Positions 25,833 through 35,207 of a DNA stretch of 64,000 nt are shown one piece after another. A program made the position numbers and the translations under genes. Position 1 is the first letter of the stretch. Each line of letters begins with the position of its first letter. The notes beneath the pieces are model-generated. The model saw nothing but the letters and a program-made list of their open reading frames with translations, had not been told where the DNA came from and made no database searches. The stretch spans positions 682,001 through 746,000 of the forward strand of contig NZ_LAQQ01000002.1 of the NCBI RefSeq assembly GCF_000971985.1. Reading direction: 5' to 3'. This stretch comes from Paenibacillus dauci. GTDB taxonomy: Bacteria; Bacillota; Bacilli; Paenibacillales; Paenibacillaceae.

Positions 25833-26558
25833 ATGGAAAACCATGATTACGGCTCTAAAAAAATTAAAATACTGCTAGCCGATGATCATCAACTGTTTCG
25901 CGAAGGACTGAAGAGAATCCTTAATATGGAGGATGATCTTGAAGTTATTGGCGAATGTGGAGATGGCATTCAAGTGCTGGAATTCTGTAACCATACTCCA
26001 CCAGAGGTTGTATTGATGGATATCAATATGCCAATTGAGAACGGAGTAGAGGCTACAGAGAAATTACGTGAGCTTTTCCCGGATATCAAGGTTATCATTC
26101 TCTCCATTCATGATGACGAGAGCTATGTCTTTGAGACATTGCGTAAAGGAGCATCCGGTTATCTGCTGAAAGATATGGAAGCCGAGTCTCTGGTGAATGC
26201 TATTCGTTCTGTAGTGGAAGGACATGCTTATATCCATCCCAAAGTAACGGGTAAACTGATCCAGCAGCTGCGCCGCATGACATATGTTAATGAAACCGGT
26301 ACATTGGCAGACAATAATAACAATGGCGAGACCGGCGTGAAGTTTGTTGCTGGTGATGACAATCCATTGACCAGACGTGAAGCGGAAGTACTGCGTCTGA
26401 TGGCAGAAGGCAAGAGCAATAAAATGATTGGTGAATATCTGTTTATCAGTGAGAAAACAGTTAAAAACCATGTCAGCAGCATTCTGCAGAAGATGGAAGT
26501 AGACGATCGTACACAGGCCGTTATCAACTCCATCAAACATGGCTGGGTTACTCTGTAA
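25833..26558 (+). CDS. degU: Response regulator DegU (NarL/LuxR family)
   Basis: Transcription factor partner of DegS. The 241-aa product has an N-terminal receiver domain with phospho-acceptor Asp63 in VVLMDINMP, acidic LLADDHQLF and the [11 protein letters not shown] loop, then a linker with an Asn-rich stretch (about 155-170) and a LuxR-type helix-turn-helix (about 178-240, [20 protein letters not shown]). It may link surface-protein secretion, competence and flagellar genes in this window; that is from the Bacillus paradigm, not shown here. Confidence 0.95.
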   Translation: MENHDYGSKKIKILLADDHQLFREGLKRILNMEDDLEVIGECGDGIQVLEFCNHTPPEVVLMDINMPIENGVEATEKLRELFPDIKVIILSIHDDESYVFETLRKGASGYLLKDMEAESLVNAIRSVVEGHAYIHPKVTGKLIQQLRRMTYVNETGTLADNNNNGETGVKFVAGDDNPLTRREAEVLRLMAEGKSNKMIGEYLFISEKTVKNHVSSILQKMEVDDRTQAVINSIKHGWVTL

Positions 26559-26599
26559 TCCATTTGTTGAATCATCTACTATAATAGATGTAATAAAGT

Positions 26600-26638
26600 G
26601 AAGCACACTTTCCTACAAGGGAAAGTGTGCTTTTTTTC
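26600..26638 (+). terminator. Intrinsic terminator after degU
   Basis: A perfect stem AAGCACACTTTCC / GGAAAGTGTGCTT with a 6-nt loop, followed by TTTTTCG. Confidence 0.92.
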
Positions 26639-26651
26639 GTTTTAGCACAGT

Positions 26652-26679
26652 TTGAACAGAAAGAAGTTATACCTATAGA
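26652..26679 (+). promoter_or_regulatory. Possible sigma-A promoter for comFA
   Basis: TTGAAC (26652-26657), 16-nt spacer, TATAGA (26674-26679). The start site would be only about 10 nt before the comFA ATG, so the leader would be very short and the assignment is weak. No clear ComK box was recognised. Confidence 0.3.
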
Positions 26680-26694
26680 GAAGAGGAGCTAAAT

Positions 26695-28761
26695 ATGCAG
26701 GTGGCTTTGTATACTATCAAGCATGCCCGGGAGTGGTCCATTCATATATCACTGGATCTCCGGGTAGATCTGGTCTGGTGGACAGCGTTGACAAAGCGAG
26801 AACAGCGCAGCGAGCAGATCTGGCTGATAAGCACAGGTATTCCTTTAGGATGGGCACTGCAGTGCTGTTCGTATCTAATAACATTGGATCGGACTTCCAT
26901 GCGACAGAATACCTGGGGAGATTATATTCATAGAGCATTAATGGATGTTTATCATAACAGTCTAGTATCTGGCAAAAGTAATTCAGATCAGAATCATCAA
27001 AGTACACACGGCACATGGGATCTATTATGGGATGTGTACAACAGTTGGACAGCAGCAGGTTATTATATTTTAAGCAGCTGGGAAGAAGATCAACTGCAAG
27101 GTGATCCTGGCTCATCATTGTGGAAGAGGCAGCTTACCCATGAAGCCTCTTATATCAGTAAAGCACTCAGCGGACGTTCCCTGCTTTGGAATGAATGTAT
27201 TGCTATGATGCAAGATTCAGATTATGTAGAACATAGCTTGAAAAGCTCGCTTCAGCTCGCTTATCTCAATCAGCAGATTTCATTATTATCAGCAGTGTAC
27301 AAACCAGCTCGTCCAAAGCCCAAACGCCCCCTGCCGTTTCGAACAGCTGCCTCGCGTGCTGCTGAAGTCAGGTGTCGCCGCTGCGGAAGTCATCATATTC
27401 GATATACTTCATGTGCCAGCTGTGGCTCCGCTGCCTGTGGTTACTGTGAAGATTGTCTGACACTTGGACGAAGCCGGGAATGTGGACTGCTACTGCAGGG
27501 GAATTTCTCAGATCTAGGCGATATGCAGCCTGTCCATGTCCATGATGATGCATTGCCGACAGCTTCGAATACTTTACGCAGGGTATCTAACCCTTCTTAT
27601 ATAGAGGCTTATAATCCAGAAGTCATCCGGCAGCGCTGGGGGTTGAGTCCGGCACAGACAGCAGCTGCCTATCAAGCATTATTATTTTTAGCCAAATCAG
27701 TTTTTGCGGCTTGTAATCAAAACACTGCCAGTACTCGTAAACTATCAGCTGCCAGAAATACAGCCTCCTCATTAAACAAAGAACGTTTCCTATTGTGGGC
27801 GGTGACGGGTGCAGGTAAGACAGAGATGGTGTTTCCGTTACTGGAACATGCTATTCGTACAGGTGGCAGGGCAGTTATTGCAACCCCACGCCGGGATGTA
27901 GTACTTGAGCTGGCTCCACGTCTCGCCAAAGCTTTTCCCGATATAGACATAGCGGTACTCTACGGAGGAAGTGAAGACCGCTGGAAGAAGGCTGCATTGA
28001 CCATCTCGACCACTCATCAGCTTATGCGTTTTCACGAGGCTTTTGAACTGGTAATTATTGATGAGATAGATGCTTTTCCTTATCATAACAATCCGATGCT
28101 AAGCTATGCAGCGAATCAGGCATGTCGGCCAAATGGCAAGTTCATTTACTTATCCGCTACTCCATCTGCCGATCTGCAGCAGGAGATCAAGCGAGGCACA
28201 CTCGCTCATGCCAAAGTTCCGGTCCGTTATCATCGTCATCCGCTGCCTGTACCAAAGCATCTCAAGGTACCTTCATTATCACGCTGTATAACAAACAAGC
28301 ACCTTCCTAATTCTTTGCAAAGCCAAATACACCAGTCGATCAATCGAGGTGCACAAATTTTTCTGTTTGTTCCGCGCATTGCCTGGATCGAAGCGACCAT
28401 TGAACTGATCCGCAAATACTTTCCTCATATACATATTGAAGGAACATCTTCACAAGATCATGATCGTGCGGAAAAAGTCAGTCTTTTTCGGCAGCAACAA
28501 ATTCGTCTATTGGTTACAACGACTATTTTGGAACGCGGGGTAACCATTCCGAAGAGTGATGTATATATTATGGATGCAAACGACAAGCTGTATGATTCAG
28601 CTGCGTTAATTCAGATGGCTGGAAGGGCAGGGCGTTCTATGGATGATCCGGCCGGAGGTGTGTTTTTTGCTTCAAGGGATTGGACGCTGGAGCAAAAAAG
28701 AGCTGTAAACCAAATCAAGCAGATGAACCGAACTGCCAGACGGCAGGGATATCTGCAATAA
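26695..28761 (+). CDS. comFA: Competence helicase ComFA
   Basis: DEAD-box ATPase that helps drive DNA uptake during transformation. The 688-aa product is much longer than the ~460-aa B. subtilis protein because of an N-terminal extension of about 220 residues with no recognised domain. Then come a four-cysteine zinc module (about 222-262: CRRCG, CASCG, CGYC, CEDC-type pairs), Walker A AVTGAGKTEMVF (about 365), the DEAD-type box as IDEIDAFPY, the SATPS motif and the QMAGRAGRSMDDP motif VI. ATG 26695 follows GAGGAG. comFC follows 83 nt later; comFB is absent. Confidence 0.9.
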   Translation: MQVALYTIKHAREWSIHISLDLRVDLVWWTALTKREQRSEQIWLISTGIPLGWALQCCSYLITLDRTSMRQNTWGDYIHRALMDVYHNSLVSGKSNSDQNHQSTHGTWDLLWDVYNSWTAAGYYILSSWEEDQLQGDPGSSLWKRQLTHEASYISKALSGRSLLWNECIAMMQDSDYVEHSLKSSLQLAYLNQQISLLSAVYKPARPKPKRPLPFRTAASRAAEVRCRRCGSHHIRYTSCASCGSAACGYCEDCLTLGRSRECGLLLQGNFSDLGDMQPVHVHDDALPTASNTLRRVSNPSYIEAYNPEVIRQRWGLSPAQTAAAYQALLFLAKSVFAACNQNTASTRKLSAARNTASSLNKERFLLWAVTGAGKTEMVFPLLEHAIRTGGRAVIATPRRDVVLELAPRLAKAFPDIDIAVLYGGSEDRWKKAALTISTTHQLMRFHEAFELVIIDEIDAFPYHNNPMLSYAANQACRPNGKFIYLSATPSADLQQEIKRGTLAHAKVPVRYHRHPLPVPKHLKVPSLSRCITNKHLPNSLQSQIHQSINRGAQIFLFVPRIAWIEATIELIRKYFPHIHIEGTSSQDHDRAEKVSLFRQQQIRLLVTTTILERGVTIPKSDVYIMDANDKLYDSAALIQMAGRAGRSMDDPAGGVFFASRDWTLEQKRAVNQIKQMNRTARRQGYLQ

Positions 28762-28844
28762 ACAAAACGATTCTATGTACTATTCCTACTATATATAGGA
28801 ACCAATTGAAATAGAGCAAATAATATCAACTAAAGGAGCTTAAC

Positions 28845-29693
28845 ATGTTTACTCGTCAGCTAGTTGGATTATGGGAGGGAATATTATCCTATCTGCATCC
28901 TTATCATGCTCATTGCATTGCCTGTAATCGTGCTGCAGCTGCAAATAGCAGAATCCCCGGTTTGTGCAGCCGCTGCGCTGCATACATTCCATGGATTCGC
29001 CAGCCAGTATGCAGAGTATGTGGTCGCTCGATAGATTGTCCGGATTGTCGACGATCTACCTTTGCAGGACGTCAATTCACATTCAATCGCAGTGCAGTAG
29101 AGTACGATACAGAGATGAGATCCTGGCTGGCCTCCTATAAATATAATGGAAATGAAGGTTATTCAGCAGTGATTGGAGGTATATTAAAAGAGGGATATTA
29201 CCGTATGCAGCAGGAGATGAGTTCATTTTACTGGGAAATGTGGTCACCAGATATTATTACATGGGTCCCTGCCAGTCCGGATCGGCTGGTTAGTCGTGGA
29301 TTTGATCAGGCAAGAGTGATGGCGGACGAATTGTCAGGAGCCATACAGGTACCGTCTATTCCGCTGCTGATGCGTAACCGGCATACCGTCAAACAAAGCA
29401 CACAAAGCCGTCGGGGCAGGATGCAAAATGTAGAAGGAGTATTCTCCTATCAGTCTCAGGCAACAGATTGGTTACTGCACATTGCACATACAAAGAAAAA
29501 TAGGCCATCCAAGAACTATTTCCCTTTATCCAAAAAAATCGATAATCGAGACGCTTGTATTCGTGTTCTGCTGATTGATGATATCTATACCACAGGCAGT
29601 ACCATTAACAGCTGTGCAGAAGCACTACAACAAGCTGCTGCACGATGCAATATAAAAGCAGAAGTGTTTTCTCTAACCTGGGCACGTTCCTGA
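28845..29693 (+). CDS. comFC: Competence protein ComFC (phosphoribosyltransferase fold)
   Basis: Late competence protein needed for DNA transformation. The 282-aa product has an N-terminal zinc module (CIACNRAAA, CSRCAAY, CRVCGRS, CPDCRR at about residues 24-66) and a C-terminal type I PRPP-binding fold with VLLIDDIYTTGSTINSC (about 245-260). SRGFDQARVMADELS is the typical mid-protein motif. A Lys/Asn-rich insert near 215-235 precedes the PRPP loop. ATG 28845 with AAAGGAGC upstream. The comFA-comFC-yvyF-flgM order is as in Bacillus. Confidence 0.9.
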   Translation: MFTRQLVGLWEGILSYLHPYHAHCIACNRAAAANSRIPGLCSRCAAYIPWIRQPVCRVCGRSIDCPDCRRSTFAGRQFTFNRSAVEYDTEMRSWLASYKYNGNEGYSAVIGGILKEGYYRMQQEMSSFYWEMWSPDIITWVPASPDRLVSRGFDQARVMADELSGAIQVPSIPLLMRNRHTVKQSTQSRRGRMQNVEGVFSYQSQATDWLLHIAHTKKNRPSKNYFPLSKKIDNRDACIRVLLIDDIYTTGSTINSCAEALQQAAARCNIKAEVFSLTWARS

Positions 29694-29773
29694 TCAGTCA
29701 CGTTTCTGTTTAAAATAGGAAGCAAATTGAGAATAAGAAAATGGGGCTATATGTATCTGACTATATGAGCTGG

Positions 29774-29802
29774 TTAAAAAAAGAAGATGAAAGTGTTATA
29801 AT
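29774..29802 (+). promoter_or_regulatory. Extended -10 sigma-A promoter for yvyF
   Basis: TGTTATAAT (29794-29802), an extended -10, with a weak TTAAAA -35 (29774-29779) 17 nt upstream of the TATAAT. Confidence 0.55.
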
Positions 29803-29924
29803 GACTATTTATTTAGATATGATACCTAATAAAAAAGCCTCCATCTTACGATATAAGTATAGACAACATTTTAATTGTTATGCTCAATCCTATAGATGTA
29901 ATGAATTTCAGGAGGCGAATATAA

Positions 29925-30335
29925 ATGAACTTAGCAAACTGCCCGCAATGCGGTAAATTATACGTGGCGAATCTTAGAGGAATGTGTGGAAACTGTATCA
30001 AGGATATCGATCAGCAATATGAGAGATGTAATCAGTATCTGCGTGAGAACAGAGGAACAACAATCACTGAATTGTCCGAAGCTGTAGACGTATCTATCAA
30101 GCAAATCTCCACCTTTATTCGTGAAGGACGTATCTCTATTGCCAATGCACCGAATATGGGCTATGCCTGTGAAGTGTGTGGAACACCGATTCGTGAGAAC
30201 AACATGTGCGAACCATGCCGTACCCGTCTAACTAAGGATATCCGTAATGCTTATCAAGAAGATGAAGCTCCCAAAGATTCCAAAGCTACTAGTCAAGGTG
30301 CCTATCGAATTGTCGACAAATACCGCAATAACTAG
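29925..30335 (+). CDS. yvyF: Flagellar operon protein YvyF
   Basis: Small protein (136 aa) of the TIGR03826/YvyF family, found first in the flgM-flgN-flgK-flgL operon of Firmicutes; precise role unknown, probably flagellar regulation. It has an N-terminal zinc-ribbon-like part (CPQCGKLYV, CGNCIKD), a helix-turn-helix-like middle (ITELSEAVDVSIKQISTFIR, about 47-66) and a second pair of CxxC motifs (CEVCGT, CEPCRT). ATG 29925 with CAGGAGG at a good distance. Confidence 0.88.
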   Translation: MNLANCPQCGKLYVANLRGMCGNCIKDIDQQYERCNQYLRENRGTTITELSEAVDVSIKQISTFIREGRISIANAPNMGYACEVCGTPIRENNMCEPCRTRLTKDIRNAYQEDEAPKDSKATSQGAYRIVDKYRNN

Positions 30336-30466
30336 GAAGTGTTCCTATTCCTAGTCAAATAACGACATTTCCTAGTACTATAAGAGGGTTAAAACTTGCA
30401 TAGCTACGCAGGTTTAGGACTTAAGCAATGAAAAAAATTACTACGTAATTAACCACTTTAAGACTA

Positions 30467-30494
30467 TAAAATTTGTAGTTAAACTGGTCGATAA
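30467..30494 (+). promoter_or_regulatory. Sigma-D-type promoter for flgM-flgN-flgK-flgL
   Basis: TAAA (30467-30470), 16-nt spacer, GTCGATAA (30487-30494): 10 of 12 consensus positions. The B. subtilis flgM operon has a sigma-D promoter at the same place. Confidence 0.6.
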
Positions 30495-30522
30495 TCTTAG
30501 TAAGAACAATCGGTTGCCTTAT

Positions 30523-30571
30523 GATACCAGGAAATGAAGCAAGTTGGATATCACCCAAGATTCCTGGTATC
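30523..30571 (+). promoter_or_regulatory. Large stem-loop in the flgM leader
   Basis: GATACCAGGAA (30523-30533) and TTCCTGGTATC (30561-30571) pair perfectly; the 27-nt interior can form a further TTGG/CCAA stem. It lies about 23 nt after the expected sigma-D start site and 107 nt before the flgM ATG. Confidence 0.6.
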
Positions 30572-30677
30572 CTCTGAAGGACTTCCTATTTTGAAAAGAC
30601 GGTCCCTCTTGCAGATCCAATTAACGGTAAGAATTAGGAACTCTTTCTCAAATTTACTAAGGAGTGTGTATAAAACC

Positions 30678-30965
30678 ATGAAAATTAACGATACTCAACG
30701 TGTAAACGCAATTAACCCATACCAAAGAAATGTAGAAGCTAAATCCGTCACTAACGAGAAAAAAGCAGGCCGTAAAGACGAAGTGTCCATCTCGCCGGAA
30801 GCTATGGAAATGCTGCAAGCCAATGCAACTCAAGCATCTGCTAACGCAGAACGTGCACAAAAAATCCAAAGTCTGAAAGAGCAAGTAGCTGCAGGCACTT
30901 ACAAAGTAGACGCTGGTGCCCTTGCTGACAAACTACTTCCTTTCTTAAAGGGAACGGGGAATTAA
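30678..30965 (+). CDS. flgM: Anti-sigma-D factor FlgM
   Basis: Binds and inhibits sigma-D until the hook-basal body is complete. The 95-aa product begins MKINDTQRVNAINPYQRN, the family's typical start, has the VSISPEAMEMLQ motif, and ends with the sigma-binding helices (YKVDAGALADKLLPFL). ATG 30678 is chosen over an upstream in-frame ATG because of homology; the AAGGAG site at 30658-30663 is rather far (14 nt), so translation may be modest. flgN follows 3 nt after the stop. Confidence 0.93.
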   Translation: MKINDTQRVNAINPYQRNVEAKSVTNEKKAGRKDEVSISPEAMEMLQANATQASANAERAQKIQSLKEQVAAGTYKVDAGALADKLLPFLKGTGN

Positions 30966-30968
30966 ACC

Positions 30969-31472
30969 ATGTCTTTAGACAACCTTGTCGATGTGCTGAA
31001 TAAGCTGGATGTATATCATCAGCAAATGATCGAGCTAGGTGAAAGCAAGAAAAACAGTATTGTTGCTAATGATATAGATGTCATGATTCGTGTAATGAAT
31101 CAGGAATCCAAGCTGATCAAACTGATCGAGCAAACCGAGCAAGAACGTATGCAGGCTTCCTATGATTTTCTGAAAGAGCGCGGAATCAAGTCGCAATTGA
31201 ATCTTACGCTGACTGAATTGGCACGTCTCGTGTTCGATGTGGAAGATAAAAAAAGATTATTAGGCGTTCAGTCTAAACTTAAATCCACATTAGACCGATT
31301 AAAAGAATTAAACGATCTAAATCAGCAGCTGATTCAACAGTCTTTGGATTTCATTGAATTCTCGCTGGATGTAATAGTTGATAAGCCTGAGCAGGATATG
31401 GTGTATCAACATCCGGCAGCAGCCCAGTATGGTGCAGGGCAGCGCAGAGGACTGTTCGACACGCGCGGATAA
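30969..31472 (+). CDS. flgN: Flagellar export chaperone FlgN
   Basis: Cytoplasmic chaperone for the hook-filament junction proteins FlgK and FlgL. The 167-aa product is helical and coiled-coil throughout (heptads about 1-140), without membrane segments, and sits directly before flgK, as in Bacillus (yvyG). ATG 30969 lies behind the AACGGGGAA end of flgM, indicating coupled translation. Confidence 0.88.
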   Translation: MSLDNLVDVLNKLDVYHQQMIELGESKKNSIVANDIDVMIRVMNQESKLIKLIEQTEQERMQASYDFLKERGIKSQLNLTLTELARLVFDVEDKKRLLGVQSKLKSTLDRLKELNDLNQQLIQQSLDFIEFSLDVIVDKPEQDMVYQHPAAAQYGAGQRRGLFDTRG

Positions 31473-31489
31473 TTATAGGGGGTTAACCA

Positions 31490-33067
31490 GTGACATCTAC
31501 ATTCCATTCGATTGAAACGGCAAAACGGAGTGTCATTACGCAATCGACGGCACTCAATACCACAGGCCATAACATAGCGAACGCAAATACAGAAGGTTAC
31601 TCACGGCAAACTGTAAAAATGTCAGCTACCCGTCCAATCGAAGCTCCTGGATTCTCTCATTCCACAGGCGCAGGGCAAATTGGTACCGGTGTAGAAGCAA
31701 CACAGGTTGTTCGTGTTAGAGAATTATTCTTGGATGGCCAGTTCCGTCAGGAAAATGCGACGCTGAATAGCTGGACCACACGGGCAGATTCTTTAAGTAA
31801 AATCGAAGAGATTTTTCAGGACCCTTCTGAAACTGGCTTTAGTGCCGTACTTAAGAACTTTTGGGATTCCTGGTCTGACCTCAGTAAAGATCCAGACAGC
31901 CTTACAGCTCGCAGCGTAGTCAAAGAGAACGCCCTCGCTTTAACCGATTCCATGAATCAGATCAGCAAGCAATTAACAGACTATGCTTCTGATTTGACTA
32001 CCAATGTTACCAATACCGCTTCTGAAGTGCAGGGATATGTCAACTCCATCGCCAACTTAAACCAGTCTATTGTCAAAGTAGAAGCACTCGGTGATGATGC
32101 CAACGATCTTCGAGATCAACGGGATCTGTTCGTTGATAAGCTGTCCGCTCTCGTCAATATCAATGTAACCGATACAGCTCAAGGCTATAACGTAAGTATG
32201 GGTGGACAGAACCTTGTACAGGGATATACCCCTACGACGGTAGACGCTGCTTTTTTAAATAATGCATATGAAGGCGGTACGCTAACAGGCGGTGAAGTGC
32301 ATGGTATGATCTTGGCCCGTGACACTTATGTAGCCGGTTATACCAATCAGCTGAATCAACTAGCCAATACTATTGCAAATGGCGAAGTGCAGGTGACTTT
32401 CCCCAAAGGCTCCGTGATGCCGGAAGGAACGGTAGTACAGGTTGTTAATTCGGATGGTACCAAAACGGAGAAAACCTATACAGGCGCCAACCGTACACTG
32501 ACTTCAGATACCAATATCATTGTCAAAGGTATTAATGGGCTTCAGCAGATGGGATATTCCATGGATACAGATGCCAATGGAGCAGCCAAAACAGGAGTTC
32601 CGTTCTTCACATCATCTGATAATGGTACGTTGACTGCAGGGAGTATTACAGTAAATCCGGATATCGTGAATAACTTGAATGCTATTGCCACATCGATGCG
32701 TGTTGATGCTAATGGCAAAGTAATCAAGGGAAATAATGATATGGCGCTCATTACCTCACAATTAACAGGTACCAAGTTCAGTAATGAAGATGGAACACAA
32801 TCTGCTACAATCAATTCATTTTACAGTACCATGGTAGGCCAGCTCGGTGTCCAGGCTCAGGAAGCCAATCGTCAATCAGACAACTCTACAACAATCGTGA
32901 CTCAGATCGATTCCCGCCGACAATCGGTAAGTGGTGTTTCTATTGATGAAGAAATGAGTAACCTGCTCAAATTCCAACATGCTTATAGCGCAGCAGCCCG
33001 TTTCATGACTACCTATGATCAGTTGCTGGATAAGCTCATTAACTCCACTGGCTTGGTTGGAAGATAA
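31490..33067 (+). CDS. flgK: Flagellar hook-associated protein 1 FlgK
   Basis: First junction protein between hook and filament. The 525-aa product has the N-terminal rod signature (NTTGHNIANANTEGYSRQTV), FLDGQFRQENATLNSW, a Gly/Thr-rich variable centre, and the C-terminal helix SGVSIDEEMSNLLKFQHAYS-type ending. The start is GTG 31490 after TAGGGGGTTAA. It is 17 nt after flgN. Confidence 0.95.
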   Translation: MTSTFHSIETAKRSVITQSTALNTTGHNIANANTEGYSRQTVKMSATRPIEAPGFSHSTGAGQIGTGVEATQVVRVRELFLDGQFRQENATLNSWTTRADSLSKIEEIFQDPSETGFSAVLKNFWDSWSDLSKDPDSLTARSVVKENALALTDSMNQISKQLTDYASDLTTNVTNTASEVQGYVNSIANLNQSIVKVEALGDDANDLRDQRDLFVDKLSALVNINVTDTAQGYNVSMGGQNLVQGYTPTTVDAAFLNNAYEGGTLTGGEVHGMILARDTYVAGYTNQLNQLANTIANGEVQVTFPKGSVMPEGTVVQVVNSDGTKTEKTYTGANRTLTSDTNIIVKGINGLQQMGYSMDTDANGAAKTGVPFFTSSDNGTLTAGSITVNPDIVNNLNAIATSMRVDANGKVIKGNNDMALITSQLTGTKFSNEDGTQSATINSFYSTMVGQLGVQAQEANRQSDNSTTIVTQIDSRRQSVSGVSIDEEMSNLLKFQHAYSAAARFMTTYDQLLDKLINSTGLVGR

Positions 33068-33091
33068 TAACGGATAAAGGAGATTATTGAG

Positions 33092-34015
33092 ATGCTTAGA
33101 GTAACCAATGGAATGAAGAACAATCAGCTGCTCATGAACCTGAACCGGAATGCACGAGCAATGCAAAACACACAGGAACAAATGTCGACCGGTATGAAGA
33201 TCAACCGTCCTTCGGATGATCCGGTAGGTATCACGTATTCACTGCGCTATCGCGCCGATGTAGCTTCGGCCCAGCAGTATCAGAAAAATGTCGACAGTTC
33301 TATTTCCTGGCTGGAGTACAATGATACTGTACTGACCCAGACCAATGATGTTATGCAGAAATTGCGTGAACTTACTGTACAGGCTGCCAACGATACCAAT
33401 CCACAATCGGCCCTGGATAGTATTAATAGCGAAGTGGCTCAGCTCAAAGAGCAATTTATCGATATTGCCAACAGTCAGCTGAATGGCAAATATATTTTCA
33501 ATGGACAGAATTACAACGAGAAACCATATCAATTTTCTATTGGGGCAGATGGAACGCAAGATATTACCAATGGAGCTTCTGTGCAAACTGACACAGGTAC
33601 TGTGAATTATATGGTAGGTGATAATATCAAACTGCCTATTAATACAACGGGGAATGAAGTGTTTGGACAGACAGGGGAAACAGATAATGTTTTCAATCTC
33701 TTGAATAATATTTCTGCTGCGCTAAAAAATGGGGATATAAAAGAGTTATCTAATCAATTAGCTAATATTGACACTCGAGTAGAAAAAGTGCTTAAGGCTC
33801 AATCCGAGATTGGTGCTAAAACTAACCGTGTGGAATTAATGCAATCTCGACTTGGGGATATGGAGACAAACTTGACGTCTTTACAATCCAAAGTAGAGGA
33901 TGCAGATTATGCCAAATTGTTGGTGAAATCTCAGACTCAGGAGAATATTTATACAGCTTCCTTGTCTGCGGGTGCCAAAATCATCTCAACAACGCTAGTT
34001 GATTTCTTGAGATAA
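33092..34015 (+). CDS. flgL: Flagellar hook-associated protein 3 FlgL
   Basis: Second junction protein. The 307-aa product has the flagellin-like N-terminus (MLRVTNGMKNNQLLMNLN, then QEQMSTGMKINRPSDDPVG) and a C-terminal flagellin-type helix (YTASLSAGAKIISTTLVDFL). RBS AAAGGAG before ATG 33092. GC content drops in its 3' half. Confidence 0.94.
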   Translation: MLRVTNGMKNNQLLMNLNRNARAMQNTQEQMSTGMKINRPSDDPVGITYSLRYRADVASAQQYQKNVDSSISWLEYNDTVLTQTNDVMQKLRELTVQAANDTNPQSALDSINSEVAQLKEQFIDIANSQLNGKYIFNGQNYNEKPYQFSIGADGTQDITNGASVQTDTGTVNYMVGDNIKLPINTTGNEVFGQTGETDNVFNLLNNISAALKNGDIKELSNQLANIDTRVEKVLKAQSEIGAKTNRVELMQSRLGDMETNLTSLQSKVEDADYAKLLVKSQTQENIYTASLSAGAKIISTTLVDFLR

Positions 34016-34046
34016 TCAAGTTTGTTAAACTAAAGGGGGCAATTAT

Positions 34047-34619
34047 ATGAGCTCCGTACCCATTGTTCAGATTAGACAAACGCCTGGTAAAATTGGTATT
34101 GAAACCAGTCCAGGCTCTTTTTCCATTCGGCAACCTAAAGCCGATATGCAGATTACTTCAACACCTGCACATTTAGAAATACGTCAGGCTAAGACTGAGC
34201 TCACTATAGACCAGAGTCGAGCTCTTGCTGCATATGACGGCGGAAGTCATCTGGAAATGAGTAAGCGTCTGTATTCTAATATTCAGCAAATCTTTCTGCA
34301 GGGTTTAACCCAGCGAATGAAAGATGGAGAACGGATGAGGGAATTTTACAAGCCAGGTAATACACTTGGTAACATTATGAAATCACGCTCCCAGAATGAT
34401 CCGCCATTTGCTGAATTTAGAGGAGCGGCTTCCAGAGACAATGTTGACGTACGTGTTGATCTTATTCCTGTCAGTATAGAGGTTCAACAGGGCGGAGTAG
34501 ACATTGAAGTCAATATCAATCGGCCGGAAATAGAATACAATCGAGGTAAGGTTAATATATATATGCAGCAGTACGCATCTGTAGAATTTACGCCTCCTGC
34601 GTTAGATACTACTATGTAA
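34047..34619 (+). CDS. YviE-like (DUF6470-type) protein
   Basis: The 190-aa product begins with repeated IRQ-containing beta strands (VQIRQTPGKIGIE, SIRQPKADMQIT, LEIRQAKTELTID) and resembles the YviE/DUF6470 proteins that occupy the same position between flgL and fliW in Bacillus. Function unknown; the position suggests a filament or FliW-CsrA-linked role. No signal peptide. ATG 34047 with AAAGGGGG upstream. Confidence 0.8.
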   Translation: MSSVPIVQIRQTPGKIGIETSPGSFSIRQPKADMQITSTPAHLEIRQAKTELTIDQSRALAAYDGGSHLEMSKRLYSNIQQIFLQGLTQRMKDGERMREFYKPGNTLGNIMKSRSQNDPPFAEFRGAASRDNVDVRVDLIPVSIEVQQGGVDIEVNINRPEIEYNRGKVNIYMQQYASVEFTPPALDTTM

Positions 34620-34753
34620 AGCTATGAACAGATTGAATATATGTTCATAGCTTTTTATTATATATAAGCAGAATGAAGTTGTTTATTCAAAAATTTGGTA
34701 TTATATAGCTTGAAGACAAGCGATAAATCCATATGCAGAAAAGGAGAATGAAA

Positions 34754-35206
34754 GTGAATATAGAAACGATAGCATGGGGTAAGATTGAAATTACTGAAGA
34801 ACAACTGTATAAGTTTGAAAAGGGGATTCCGGGATTTGAGGAAGAAAAGTCATTTGCTTGGATTCAGGAAGAAGACAGTCCTTTTAGTTATCTTCAATCC
34901 ATTCGTGAATCAGCGCTATCTTTTTTATTAGTGGATCCTTTTTTGTTTTATCCAGAATATGCATTCGAAATGCCTGATCAAGATGTGGAAGAGCTTGGCG
35001 ATAAAGAACAGTTGGGTGTAGCATGTATTGTTACTTTACATGAGCAGATTGAACAATCAACCATCAATCTGCTTGCGCCCATTGTCATGAATAAAGCCAC
35101 TCATCAAGCACGACAAATTGTACTGCAAGATCATAAATATCAGACTAAACATCCTCTGCAATTTACTCAAGAAAATCAATCGACCACAGATAAGGGAGGA
35201 CAATAG
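34754..35206 (+). CDS. fliW: Flagellar assembly factor FliW
   Basis: Binds flagellin or CsrA; when flagellin is exported, FliW frees to sequester CsrA and relieve repression of hag translation. The 150-aa product has the family start NIETIAWGKIEITEEQLYKF, GIPGFEEEKSFAWI and a conserved LLVDPFLFYPEY motif. The start is GTG 34754 because AAAAGGAG at 34738-34745 is 8 nt upstream; ATG 34748 would be only 2 nt from it. The stop is one nucleotide before csrA. Confidence 0.92.
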   Translation: MNIETIAWGKIEITEEQLYKFEKGIPGFEEEKSFAWIQEEDSPFSYLQSIRESALSFLLVDPFLFYPEYAFEMPDQDVEELGDKEQLGVACIVTLHEQIEQSTINLLAPIVMNKATHQARQIVLQDHKYQTKHPLQFTQENQSTTDKGGQ

Positions 35207-35207
35207 A

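Larger units (their letters stand above)
30336..30677 (+). other. Leader and promoter region of the flgM operon
   Basis: Contains a short inverted repeat around CTAGGAA/TTCCTAG just after yvyF (about 30333-30357), a sigma-D-type promoter (30467-30494) and a large stem-loop (30523-30571) in the predicted 5' leader. No additional gene is supported. Confidence 0.6.

Noticed and set aside
29741-29956. 71-aa + strand open frame before yvyF
   Set aside because: It contains the extended -10 of yvyF, overlaps the yvyF start and has no family features.
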